The notes under the pieces were generated by a model. That model saw nothing but the letters and a program-made list of their open reading frames with translations. It was not told the origin of the DNA and made no database searches. From assembly GCA_019828545.1 (NCBI GenBank), contig JACVRA010000043.1:362-55070 (forward strand): DNA of 54,709 nt, read 5' to 3'. How positions within the stretch are numbered: the first letter of the stretch is position 1; every line of letters starts with the position of its first letter. Below, one piece after another: positions 10,951-21,075 of this stretch. The position numbers and the translations under genes were made by a program. The stretch is from Paracamarosporium sp. OC-R06-R3. Its lineage: Eukaryota > Ascomycota > Dothideomycetes > Pleosporales > Didymosphaeriaceae.

Positions 10951-12681
10951 TTACCCTCTCCTATTATGCAGCATAGGTGCCTCAGGAGCTCTCCATGTTA
11001 ACGCAATCTGACCATCCACCTGGACTCCATCCTGCACGTCACTCTGTCTCACTACCTTAGCCTGAGGCTCTCCTCCAGCTATACCCTTACGCTTTCTTCC
11101 ACGTTTCCCAGTAGCTTTAGCTGCGGCGGCGGCCGCCTGCTCAGCACGCTTCGCTCGCGCTACTTCAAGCTCATTCCAACCCATAACCGCTCCCTCACCC
11201 TTTTCCGCCCTCCTTCCAAGTATGTGTCCTTTGGCCGATCGTCGGACCTTGGACTCGTCGTTCATATTCATCAGGGACTGGATCCGGTCTCGCTGCAGGA
11301 TGCCCTTGGAGAATGCTAAATGAGCAGCCTTTGACAATTTCTGGACATTCTTTTGGAGACTAAGGATGCTCCTCTGGTCAAAGCACTGGGTGGCTTGATT
11401 AGTTATAATATTCTGCAGCAATGCTATCCCCTGAGTTGTTACTGGCGTCACTGGTGTACGAGGTGATTAAACAGTATCTTGAGGGTTTGACACTACTTCT
11501 GCTTCGTTCGTGTCGATGAGGGTCAACTCCGATGGAGGCTTCGGCATACTTCTAAGCACTCTATCTGGGTTGAATGGGAACAACCCACACGCAGAGAAGC
11601 CAGATCTGATGTTTCTTTGGGTGAACGCCTTGTTCCTTGCATGGCTATAGAGTAAGGTAAAGTGCTCTTTACCTATCGCATTGACACCGCCTCGCTCTAG
11701 TCGTTCAACCTCATCGCGATAGGCAGCCTTGAGTGCAGCAAACACAGAAACATCGCAAGGTTGGAGCTTGTGAGAGGTATGGGATGGAAGGCGACATAAG
11801 ATAATGTTGTTTTCTAGGCAGAACTCAAGGACCTCGAGAGTCTCGTGGGTCCCGAAGCCATCACAGATTAACACTCGAGGCCTACCGTTAGCTCGGTCTT
11901 TGGTTTCTGGGTCAAAGATGCGCTTAAGCCATTCTAGGCTGATGTAGGAATCAGTATATCCAGATTCAGAGCATGCATACTGCCATCCAGGGGTAGAAAA
12001 TGTCGTCCAGTTACTCCGATGGGTAGTGGCGGGCCAGATAATCATAGGATTCAGATACCTACCGTCTCCACTGATGCATTCAATAGCGGTCACAGTCGTA
12101 CGCTTGACTCGTGCACCTCTATACTTTCGCTTATCATGCTTACTGACAAGGACCTTAACAGAGCCTAGCATGGACAGCATGACTCCAGTCTCGTCCATAT
12201 TGTAGACATTCTCAGCTAGGATTGCTGGGCCTTGTAATACTTCCCTAATCACCTTAAACCAGTGTTCACTCTTCGGGTATATGTTCTTCTCATGCTGGTT
12301 CTAGTCTAGTGCTCCTACCATCCTTGCCTCAAGTATCAGATGGTGCTTCCTGAAAGCTCTTGTCCAGTTGAGATGCGGCGGCTTACGTGGTCAAGCGGAC
12401 CGTGGTCGCTGCAGTGTGAGGCGGTGAGCTAGTGCTGGTATAAACTTGATCCGGATAGGATAGCCAAAGTTAGACATCTACAGGATGAACTTAACGAGTG
12501 CTTCCTCCTCCCACGGAGTGAGGTACTGCTAGTCTTGGGCCTTTTGTTCTAGCGATCGTCGGCCTTGCGAACGATGATGGGCTGTAGAGTAAGGAACTTC
12601 CCTATGGTCTGCGAGGGCGCGGAAGGAAAATGGCACACCCAGAGGAACCCCTTCCACTAATGCACGACTTGCCTTGTCCAT
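10951..12681 (-). pseudogene. pogo/Fot1-type DDE transposase, copy A
   Basis: One frame of 577 codons runs from an ATG at 12681 to a stop at 10951 with no indels. It has five in-frame stops, at 12529, 12478, 12391, 12301 and 11467. Residues about 140-430 hold the DDE_1 catalytic core with all three acidic residues: NMDETG, LICDGFGTHE and LQPCDVSVF (DDD as in Fot1/pogo). A helix-turn-helix/CENP-B-like N-terminus precedes it and a Lys/Arg/Ala-rich tail follows. The longest intact stretch is 11470-12252. The stops fit CAG/CAA-to-TAG/TAA or TGG-to-TAG changes. It is less mutated than copy B but should not give full-length protein. Its start lies 595 bp from the right inverted repeat. Confidence 0.88.
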
Positions 12682-13252
12682 GCCTACTTACTAGAGTGGT
12701 GCGATGAGTGTTGGTGGTGATGGTGGATGAGCGAGGCAGCAACCCCTTAGGCAGGCCGGCCGTTGCCGCGCGTCAAAGGACACGTTGCCAAGGACGAACA
12801 AAGAGCCACAGTTATTTTTGGAGTCTTATTGGGATAGGTCTAGTGTATGGCGTAACGTTGATTACATAACCGCGCTCTCGGATCATAAAATACAGCTAAT
12901 TTATCCCAATACTATGAGGGCACGGAGAAACAGTCGGAACAGGGCTGTAAAGCTCCCAATCACGACGCGACTAAGAGTATACAATCTTTATAATCACAAC
13001 TCTCATTTCTATTCTCCGAAATATCAATTAGTCTCCTCAGGAACTAAGAAGCAGGGGTAGGAAGGAAGGCGGCGTTTAAAGAGCGCCAATGAAATGATCG
13101 ACAACGTCAACCATGTCACAAGGATCTCTCTCACAAGCTAGTATAAGAATGAGTAGATGCTATAGGACTCATTACCACATTCTTAGGACGAGGCTCTTGC
13201 GATAGAACGAGATTTTGAGTTCTGAGTGCAAAAGTGTCTCGGTACTCTGTGT

Positions 13253-13276
13253 GTCTCGCTTCGCAGTGGGTGACGT
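13253..13276 (-). repeat. right terminal inverted repeat
   Basis: Twenty-four bases, inverted and identical to 6939-6962, followed by the second TA copy (13277-13278). The next inner bases (13240-13250) carry a second GTCTCGG motif that mirrors the left end. This is the right end of the 6.3-kb element. Confidence 0.85.
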
Positions 13277-13278
13277 TA

Positions 13279-13463
13279 CATGGGAGTATCTTGTAAAGAA
13301 TACAGGTTACAGTCAAGTAATAGGTGATATGCAAGGAACCAACGCATATATTAGCCTTGTTAGCCCAGACCATGGCGGACATTGCTTAGTATATGCCACG
13401 AAAGACTGCGCTGACAATACTGCCATGTCCTTAGGTGGATATAACTTGAAATTTCCTAAGTAA
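13279..13463 (+). pseudogene. small secreted protein gene, 3' part
   Basis: This is the continuation of the gene that begins at 6728, on the right side of the transposon. The frame that follows on from codon 70 runs through TWEYLVKNTG and two further Cys residues (GGHCLVY, KDCADN) to a TAA at 13461-13463. A longer open frame starting inside the inverted repeat is an artefact of the insertion. Together the parts give a 131-residue precursor with Cys in the mature protein on both sides of the insertion point. Confidence 0.8.
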
Positions 13464-13772
13464 GTTGGTACTGTCTTTTGAGTATAAATCCTAATGCAGT
13501 ACTATAGCAAGATTATCTGTCCAGGGGTGGGTGCAAATATGTTACCTCTTAGTTTTAAAGCTATCAAATGCTATAGCCATGAGGCATAAGTCTTTTTAGA
13601 TTAGTAGAGGAGGTTTTCTATAAAGGTTGTTATTAAGCTATTATAGCAACAGGGCTATTTTGAGGTTCCGATATGTAATTTTCAACACAAGACGATTGAT
13701 AATCTTAGCTGTTAATGAAAGTGCTGACAAAGGAACGGTAACCCATAATGTCTAACTATAAAAGATCTACGC
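13464..13772. other. intergenic, no gene seen
   Basis: I see no supported coding frame, RNA gene or repeat here. It is the 3' flank shared by the split secreted-protein gene on the left and the convergent cysteine-rich gene on the right. Confidence 0.6.
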
Positions 13773-14289
13773 TCACACACTGCATGTCGTAACTGCCGTG
13801 GTATTCGATCCTGCACGCTCCGGTGGGCATGTCTTTGCTAAGCATAGATAACTCCCAACTCCTTCACGAAACCCCTGATCTACCTTCCAATTCCCTGGAT
13901 ACCAAACACCGTTACCTCCCCACCCCTGATACGGTGTGTTACAGTCCATGTCACTAGATATTTAGCATGGAGTATATGTATAAAGTTACTGGTACGTGCT
14001 TACCCATAAAAGCGGCAGCATAATCCAAGGTCAATTGCTATTGATGCCACATCGTTCATCTGATTGGCAGGAAGACAATTGCCGAGAGCAGATGATATTT
14101 GGGCCGAACAATCCTGCCATCCATCTAAATTGCAGAAATGTAACTTTAATAAGGTCAGTCTGATACCTTATATAGGAGACTAATTCTAACGTTTCGTGTA
14201 CAATCTGATGTCACTCGGTTATTTTGGAGCGTGAATTGTGCAAGCACTGGCACCGTTAGGAGGCTAATAGTACAGTAAGAGAGCACCAT
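13773..14289 (-). CDS. small cysteine-rich secreted protein, 129 aa, three exons
   Basis: Exons 14202-14289, 14004-14124 and 13773-13953 sum to 390 bases and join in frame. The ATG at 14289 opens a clear signal peptide (MVLSYCTISLLTVPVLAQ). The mature part has eight Cys, including LGLCCRFYG and LCLAKTCPP, and is rich in Gly and Trp (YQGWGGNGVWYPGNW). The second intron (14003-13954) has GTAAGC and CTAG ends with a CTAAA branch-like site. The first junction, with donor GTACAC, is less certain. No family was recognised. Size, secretion and Cys content are effector-like. Each exon is too short to stand out as an open frame, so the gene is easy to miss. Confidence 0.6.
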
Positions 14290-14416
14290 TATTAGCAATG
14301 GTTTCTGTAGATAAAATGTCTATCTTCTTTATATAGTACTTCCTTCATTATTATAATTCAGCGTGAATGCTTAAATTTGAGGGGAAAGAAATCGGACCTT
14401 GGCCTGAATTTTTTTC

Positions 14417-15538
14417 TCACATCCATGTCTGTAGGATTGGATGCAGGGCAGATGGTTCCTGGTTTAACCAATCTTTTAAGTCTTCTTCTCGCCCATACTC
14501 TATGTTCCGCCGTGGTTTACCTATCTGTTCCAAATGGTCTGTTGCTTGATACCATACTAACGTCCGTGCCATATAGTCATAGTACCTCACAACGTTCTCA
14601 GGCGCTCCCACGTCATTGAACGTAGTGAGGAAGGTACTATGCTCGTCGTCTGACATCCTTACGTCGAAACCGCGCATACTCACGTTCCCACAAACCTTTC
14701 CGAAATTCTTCACAATATCCGGATAGGTACACCCCCCTTCCCCTGCCCAACAATATGTGAGACCACGTGATGCCATCTTGCCGTATAGATGGTAGGCTGT
14801 ATGAGCTGTAATAAAGCATTGCGCACAACTAGAGTGAAAACTGTACAGAAAGCTCATGTCAAGTGCATTCCCCCTATTGGTAATTCTGAGTAGAACTTCA
14901 TTACCTCTCATAGTTCCTGGTATCGTGCAGACGTAGGAGGAGGGGAAAGTACCGGCCGCTACTACCGACACGGTCACAGTCTTTTGTGACACCACTATCT
15001 TGCGTGGGAGTGATGTGGCCTGCGAATCCCCTCTCTCGAGCTTGAAAGCCATGGTTTTGACCATTTTCCACACTTGTCGGCCAAACATACGGGTGAACGA
15101 GGCAAATGAAAGAGTCATATCGCCGAAGCCTCTGACCAACAAGGCCCGTAGCAGGTCGACAGGCGACTGCCAGTGACCTCCTAGCTTCTCCATAGTATAC
15201 ATAAAAGAAGATGCTCTGGACTTGGAATCGTTGAGGTAAAACTCCCATGCTTGATTTGATGTACTGCCGGGGATGAAAAACTCCAAAGACTGAGCTCCTG
15301 AGAGGATGACGCTATTTTGAGACATTGAAGCCATGATCTCAAGCCCGTTGCCTATGTTCCTCTGGATGTATAAAGCAACAGAAAGCCTTTTTTTACACTC
15401 TTCTGCCACGATTCGATAGCGCGAATACGGAGAAACTGCATGCTTAAGATTAATAACATCATCCACAGTCAGCTCAGATAATACGATGGGCAGTAGATCT
15501 TGCGGAAATACAGTAAGGGAAGCCATTTGCTCACTCAT
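14417..15538 (-). CDS. F-box-like protein with a nucleotidyltransferase-like region, 373 aa
   Basis: Single exon from an ATG at 15538 to a stop at 14417. Residues about 8-45 look like an F-box (FPQDLLPIVLSELTVDDVINL). The next block, VILSGAQSLEFFIPGSTSNQ, followed by WEFYL, matches a common fungal family of unknown function. Its usual form is SGSRALEFFxPGS with a DWDFY motif that resembles a nucleotidyltransferase signature. Here the usual acidic DWDFY residues are replaced, so catalysis is doubtful. The middle contains FGDMTLSFASFTRMFG, and the C-terminal third has clustered Cys and His (SSCAQCFITAH). It sits tail-to-tail with nothing and about 0.8 kb from another F-box-like gene on the same strand. 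Confidence 0.65.
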   Translation of the reverse strand: MSEQMASLTVFPQDLLPIVLSELTVDDVINLKHAVSPYSRYRIVAEECKKRLSVALYIQRNIGNGLEIMASMSQNSVILSGAQSLEFFIPGSTSNQAWEFYLNDSKSRASSFMYTMEKLGGHWQSPVDLLRALLVRGFGDMTLSFASFTRMFGRQVWKMVKTMAFKLERGDSQATSLPRKIVVSQKTVTVSVVAAGTFPSSYVCTIPGTMRGNEVLLRITNRGNALDMSFLYSFHSSCAQCFITAHTAYHLYGKMASRGLTYCWAGEGGCTYPDIVKNFGKVCGNVSMRGFDVRMSDDEHSTFLTTFNDVGAPENVVRYYDYMARTLVWYQATDHLEQIGKPRRNIEYGREEDLKDWLNQEPSALHPILQTWM

Positions 15539-15767
15539 TACGTGACTAGCGTCCAAAGATAACGACAGATTTAAATAACGTTAATTTCATATTGCACCTC
15601 AACTTCCTTCTATCAAACACATTGAAGCTATTTAACAATGCCAAAACCACGTTACAGTACACAGCTCGTAACCGCGAGCTCTAAATTATTTCGGGACCAT
15701 CATCCCACGCTTGCAGTCGGGATGCGATTTGATAAACAGGATGAAAGCTACGATTCTCTTATAACCT

Positions 15768-16369
15768 TCATGAAATTACCTCGATCCTCCCATCCTGAAC
15801 TAGGAAAGGGCTCCCTTTGGGCATATTAATCCAGTATGGCAGACAATCATCGATGTCTGATTCTTCGTATGATACCTTAACAGGCCGCAGAATACTTTCT
15901 TCCTGCAAGTAAATCTTGATCTTCTTTGGGTTGCTGCTAATTACTGAGCATAGAGATAACACGTGCTCTACTAATTCAATGTTGTTTTCGTTGATATACA
16001 ATATGAGAGGGGCCGTAAGATCCCATGGACGAAGAATTTCTTTTGAAAAATTCTTCACCTGGTCTGGGAGAACCGTAAAAGGACCTAAAAGGGGGAGGAA
16101 CTCGCGGCGAATTTGGCGGCAGGTCTGTGTGAGGCTTATCCAGCCTCTTCGTTTAGGGGGTGCCCTCAGTTCGTAATCTCTTTGAACAATATGTAGAGGT
16201 CCACGGCAGTAGTTGTAGATCATGTTTCGAAGTTCTGTAGTAGTCCTCAGTTTAGCTTCTTAACAAAATTCATGCTATATGACTTACCCGCTGAAAGATC
16301 TAGGAATCGAAACGGTTGCTTGGTGATTTTTATACACCTGCTCAATTGGGTTCGTTTATGGGAACGCAT
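15768..16369 (-). CDS. F-box-associated fungal protein, 182 aa, two exons
   Basis: Exons 16288-16369 and 15768-16234, with a 53-nt intron, sum to 549 bases. The junction builds the motif FRFLDLSAELRNMIYNY, the standard opening of a large fungal family (F-box-like, consensus FRFLDLPxELRNxIY). LTQTCRQIRREFLPLL follows, also diagnostic. The rest is not recognised. The protein is short for the family, which often reaches 250-400 residues, so the C-terminus may be truncated. The likely role is as a substrate adaptor or an orphan relative; there is no evidence of catalysis. Confidence 0.7.
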
Positions 16370-17579
16370 CTGATTCAGAAGCTAGTAGCCACCTGAATCT
16401 TGGTCCTATTTAGCGTGGGTAGGGAAATATGCGCAGAAAGAGGAACGGACTGAAGAGTTCAAGACAAGAACAGGACACTGGGACGTGCTTATAAGCGGCG
16501 CGTGTTTCACATGTACGGTGACAGCGCACTGATAAGCGGGCGATAACGACAGATCGACGTTTCCTCGAAAATGACGCGCGGTCGGACACCTAGTAGTCGT
16601 TAACGAACCCGAGAAAGGGACTTCGTATCCGGTAGCTTACCTTAAATTCCATGTTCATTTCCGCGAAGTAACCATGCCTCAACACCTGATGTGGAACCCC
16701 ACAACTATGCCTAACTTGGCTCTGGATATGGACTGGGCACTGTAACTATAGCAGCCGGCGAATCAAGTGTACTTATCGTCACAGTAGATATTCTACGATA
16801 TGCGATCTTTTTTTTTCAGGGGAGGGGATCTCTATTCCTCTAGGGACTAAGCTAATTGTATCAGAAACCCATTCCAGACTTCAAAATCCTAACGAATCCA
16901 CTGCTACACTTCTATATGTTGAGGCCAATAGAGAAAATTCCAACAACCTCTGGAGAATTCGGAAACCATTGTGTATGACCGTGCGAAGCTTCGTCGAGGT
17001 CTATGGGGTGTATTGTGCCTAGCAACATATGGTAGAAGAGAATCACCAAATGGCGAACGTTGTTTAAGAGTTAGACCGTTTACTTGCTCAAAAGCAGACT
17101 TGGAGGCAGCTATGACGCTAGCGTATGATTAGTTTCACTTTATGTAGAGAGAGGAATTTCTTTCATACTAACGTTGACTATGATACGATGGAGGAGAGTC
17201 TGTCGAAGGATAAGTTAATGGTGGAGTATTTTCTGCCTAATTGAAGACGAAGTGTCTAAACTGGTGAAGTCTTTGTTTCATTTGGCTTCTTCCAACCGGA
17301 AACTGTTTACTTCGGGATCTTATAAAAAGAATAAGGCATATGTTTTTAGATCTAGAAGTAAAGACGCGAGCGTATGTGTAATCGTTTATATATGATTCAA
17401 AATAAGAAAACATTATATACATCAGAAAAGCCAGGCGTGTAGCCGCATATGGGACCTATATTTTTTTATAGCCTATAGGTGCTGTAATGGCTAATCAAAG
17501 AGGCCGATGAATCCGGCACGTGGCCTAATAGGCTAGCGGAGCAGGGGTACTGTAGGAGGATAGAGAGGGTAGGAGGAAA
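16370..17579. other. intergenic, no supported gene
   Basis: Both strands show only short frames without recognisable protein, start context or splice structure. Base composition drops in GC toward the right as the AT-rich block begins. Confidence 0.55.
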
Positions 17580-18215
17580 ATCCAGGACATATAATTTTAA
17601 TAGTACAAATCTCTATAAAGCTTTTTCTTATTATTTTATTTTCTCTAAAGATTTATAGTTTCTTCTATTATATATATATATATATATATTTATTATTTAC
17701 TATATAACGATATTATTAAGTGTAAATATAACTTTAAATAATAAATATAAATTTTTATATCTACTAAAGATAATATTAAAGTTTATATAATATATTATAT
17801 TATATATATATTACTATAAGGGGTTTTAATAGCTAAAAGGTTTAATAATAAAGAGAAGTGTTTTACCTATATACTTAAAAACTATAAGAGGTTTATATAA
17901 TAATAGTTTATATAATAATATAGTTTATATAATAGTAAAGCATTATATATAAAGTTTATATAATAATAAAGTTTATATAATTATAAAGTCTATATAATTA
18001 TAAAATTAATATAATTATAAAGTTTATATTAATTATAAAGTTTATATAATTATAAAGTTTATATTAATTATAAAGTTTATATTAATTATAAAGTTTATAT
18101 AATTATAAAGTTTATATTAATTATAAAGTTTATATAATTATAAAGTTTATATTAATTATAAAGTTTATATAATTATAAAGTTTATATAATTATAAAGTTT
18201 AAAAGATTTCTTTTT
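17580..18215. repeat. extreme AT-rich block with tandem short repeats
   Basis: About 630 bases are almost only A and T. From about 17880 to 18205 a unit of 17-19 bp containing AATTATAAAGTTTATA repeats many times with small length changes, and a TA dinucleotide run lies near 17670-17690. Loss of nearly all C and G is typical of heavily RIP-mutated DNA or an AT-isochore. It abuts the broken subtilase gene, whose 5' end is not recognisable within it. Confidence 0.8.
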
Positions 18216-18267
18216 TAAAGTAATTTTAGCTTTTTCTTTTACTCTTCTACTATTATATAATATCTGT

Positions 18268-19367
18268 GACTAGGTGCGAGGATTACAAAGCGTGGAAGAA
18301 ATCTTTCACAGAGACAGCCCGACATTACATAGACCCGCTCGAAAAAGATCATCGTGTAAAGATTGCGATTCTGGACACTGGCCTGAACACAAAGCATAGC
18401 GACATAGAAAATTCTCTAAACAGGATATAGGTATACGAGGACAACCCAATAAAGTCAAACGCTTCTGATTAGACAATGAGCAAAGATGATGGAGCTTACA
18501 ATACTTCTGAAGCAACACTGGGTACGTACAATCGATGTAAGGTGAACTCCATTGTAGACGAAGAGGGTCATAGTACCCACATTGCAGGGCTTATGTTAGA
18601 ATACGCACTGGATGCCCATCTGTATGTTGCAAACGTCGCCAATGAAGGCAAAGCAGATTCAGAGCTTCTAGCAAGAGTATGGCCTCTCAATTCCACACTG
18701 CCTCAATTTCAACTGACCCATTCAGGCCATCAGAAGTGCTGCCGATAGCGGAGTCAACATCATCTCAATCTCGATAGGATTCGACCACACTCCTCCTGAC
18801 ACCCTTGGAGACGCTATCGCCTACGCCCAACAGAAGAAAGACGTCCTGATTTTCGCGTGTGCGTCAAACAATGGAGGCAACAGCTTTCAGACGTGGCCTG
18901 CGAACTACCACAATGTGTTCTGTATTCACTCCACGGATCATTACGGCAACAAGTCTCTCTTCAACCCTACAGAGCGCCTGCCAGGCGATTTCTCTACTAT
19001 AGGCGAGGTAGTGGTCTCCCTTTGGCCAGATGATTTACCTGGAGGCACGTTAGATGGTGATGTGAACACAATAGCCAAGTCTGGCACGTCGTTTTCAACC
19101 CCTATCACAGCGTGTATCGCTGGATTCTTACTACGGTATACGTGAACACATCTTTGGCTCAAGGAACAAATGCGACTTAAGCGTCCTTATGTTATGAGAG
19201 CCCTGATGAAACGTCTAACGAGAGACCTGAAACGAGATGACTGTCACTACTTGACGCTGCGCTCTAGCACTGGTCATCTCTTCAAAAGTACAAATACAGC
19301 TGAAGAGATAAAGGCCTCAGTGGGGAAGATCATCAATGACACGTGGCAAGGTAGTAGACAATATTGA
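18268..19367 (+). pseudogene. subtilisin-like serine protease (S8), nonsense-mutated
   Basis: Two exons, about 18268-18676 and 18726-19367, share a frame across a 49-nt intron (GTATGG..TTCAG). The S8 triad is present: Asp in IAILDTGLNTKHSD, His in DEEGHSTHIAGL (usual GHGTH) and Ser in KSGTSFSTPI. Three in-frame stops break it: two TAGs near 18429 and 18472, and a TGA at 19143-19145. The first two fit TGG-to-TAG and the last CGA-to-TGA, all RIP-compatible. The frame goes on past the last stop to 19367. The N-terminus is lost in the AT-rich block. It faces a gasdermin-like gene 70 bp away. In fungi a subtilisin-like protease encoded beside a gasdermin cleaves and activates it (HET-Q2 and HET-Q1 of Podospora). 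Confidence 0.8.
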
Positions 19368-19434
19368 TGACATACAAAGGGATCATAAACGTCAATATAA
19401 TCTTTAATCACTCTCCACTAGAGCTTCGTCTCAC

Positions 19435-20349
19435 TTACAAGTCCCCAAAAATACGAAAGCTGATCTCTTCTTCGCCCTCAGCGACCGCAACAGCCGTCGT
19501 ATTCTTGACTTCGTGTTGATCCACAATAATCAGGACCAGATCCTCCTCGCTATCCTCTTTCAAAAGCTCCATGAAAGCACCCTTCAGGACTTCTTTCTCT
19601 TTCTTGACATCTCCCGCACGGTTGACACGCAGTTCTGAGTACTTGTACGCCAGCACGAAGTCTGAATTTCCATTCCAGGACATCTTGAGGCTCTTCTCCC
19701 GCCCACCGTGGACTTCTTGTCCAACTCCGGTAGGCACAAGGCCCCCAGTGGGCAGTGTTGGGTCAATCTGCACACCGATATGGCCTTCCCTAGCTTGAGA
19801 AGACACTGTAGTGCACTTGGCGCCCCGTACTGTCTTGACACCTGTAATGACATAGACATTTTTCATGAACCATTGTCTCTCGAGCTCACGCATGATTCGG
19901 GGCTGTTTGACGCAACGGTCGAGGTACGCTTCGTACAGTGTCTGATCGGCGGTTCCGCTATTCGCGTCGGAGGTGCGAGCGTATCGTGTGTCGATGGAAT
20001 CAAACGAAAACGTTTGCGTAAGGCTTGCAGCAAGTCAGCAGTGCTCCAGAGTAACGATTTTGGGGTGTACAAACGTCTTCTGGGAATCGGCGCCCACGTC
20101 TGCTCCAATACCCAACAAAGAGCTCAAGAATGACGTCGAGACCATGACTCCGCCTGATTTTCCTCTCCCTGCTTCTATTTCTGCGAAAGTCTTCTCCGTC
20201 TTGACAATCATGTTGTCGTCAGGCTTCACCGTTGCTTTAGCCTTGTGCGGTTCTTTCTCAACGAAAAACACTTTGCCAATCTAAATGTCGCCATCAGGTG
20301 GGAAGTCAAAATGCCGTGGGAGGTAGTACTCGGGGACACTAGAAGCCAT
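19435..20349 (-). pseudogene. gasdermin-like (HET-Q1/RCD-1-type) protein, nonsense-mutated
   Basis: One frame of 305 codons runs from an ATG at 20349 to a stop at 19435, with two internal stops: a TAG near 20280 and a TGA near 20034. It opens PEYYLPRHFDFPPDGD, the usual start of a large fungal family. Later it has NVYVITGVKTVRGAK, then a stretch ending KSLKMSWNGNSDFVLAYKY. This pattern of xYVxTxV, Thr/Gly-rich loops and xxVAYxx resembles the N-terminal pore-forming domain of gasdermins. An acidic, Glu-rich C-terminal tail could be the cleavable inhibitory part. Gasdermins permeabilise the plasma membrane in regulated cell death. The family call is by motif memory only. The neighbouring S8 protease supports it. 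Both stops are RIP-compatible. Confidence 0.5.
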
Positions 20350-21075
20350 AGTGTGTGAGAGCTCTAGAGTTGGAATGTGAAGGAGGGTAGTAGATGTGGT
20401 CAGCAAGAGGACAACGGCTGAGTCTATATAGAATACAGCCTGATTAATGGCTCCACATCCCGGACTAATTATGTAAGGCTATGCTGCAGTAGCCATCTTC
20501 GGGCTCCTACAGTGTAGCCGGGCTTGTTAAGACGGCATTAGCGAAGTGGCTTCCACCTGCGACAGCTCAGCCTCGCTGGCCGCATGGCATTCGCACTCAT
20601 CGGGGCGTCTGGCAGCTGTGCTCGGATTGGAGCAAAGAATTGTGCGAAACCGAGAGTCCAAGAGAGTTCAATAATGGTGATGTCTTTAGTAGCGTTAGCC
20701 TAGTGGGAAGCAGAGCATGCAGTTACAAATTTAGAGATTATGTAGTTAGTTGCAAAGAAACTTTAGTTAAGGGCGATGCAGTTAGATTCTTAAGTTATAG
20801 TTAGTAAGTGATGTGCAAGGCACTAGCTTAGAGAGTATAGGCTAGCTGTTCTAGGGCTCTGAGCACCGACAGGATGGTTATTGGTTAAGCTGAGGCAAGG
20901 CTATCCTAGTGCGACAGGGATGCTGTCAAAGCTGAGAGTGTGCAAAGGGTGAGGCCGGTTTTACAAAGTACTGTATAGGGGAGTGAGGAAAAAAAAAAAA
21001 GAAAAGGCTTTAAAATGTAATGCAGGCGACATATAAAGTAGAAAACTTTTCCTTTGTCCGCTAATTGCTTTTGAA
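20350..21075. other. intergenic, no supported gene
   Basis: No coding frame, RNA gene or repeat that I can support. A short poly-A run lies near 20988-21004, about 75 bases upstream of the next gene. Confidence 0.55.

Larger units (their letters stand above)
6939..13276. mobile_element. 6,338-bp pogo/Fot1-type element carrying a NACHT-WD40 gene
   Basis: The unit is bounded by perfect 24-base inverted repeats (6939-6962 and 13253-13276, beginning ACGTCACCCACTGCG) and flanked by TA on both sides (6937-6938 and 13277-13278), the target duplication of Tc1/mariner-superfamily elements. Just inside each end a second GAGAC-type motif recurs. Both genes inside are on the minus strand: a DDE transposase (10951-12681) and a NACHT-WD40 receptor (7493-10488). 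Removing the unit with one TA restores an uninterrupted small secreted protein gene. That shows the whole 6.3 kb sits as one insertion. Known Fot1/Pot2 elements are about 1.9-2.2 kb, so the extra length is cargo or captured host DNA. All the internal stops noted are C:G to T:A compatible. Confidence 0.75.

Noticed and set aside
12785..13060. 91-codon plus frame inside the right arm of the element
   Set aside because: Low-complexity and unlike any protein; it lies in the non-coding flank between transposase and inverted repeat.
15638..15829. 63-codon plus frame beginning MPKPRY
   Set aside because: No family match, and it overlaps the 3' end of a well-supported minus gene.
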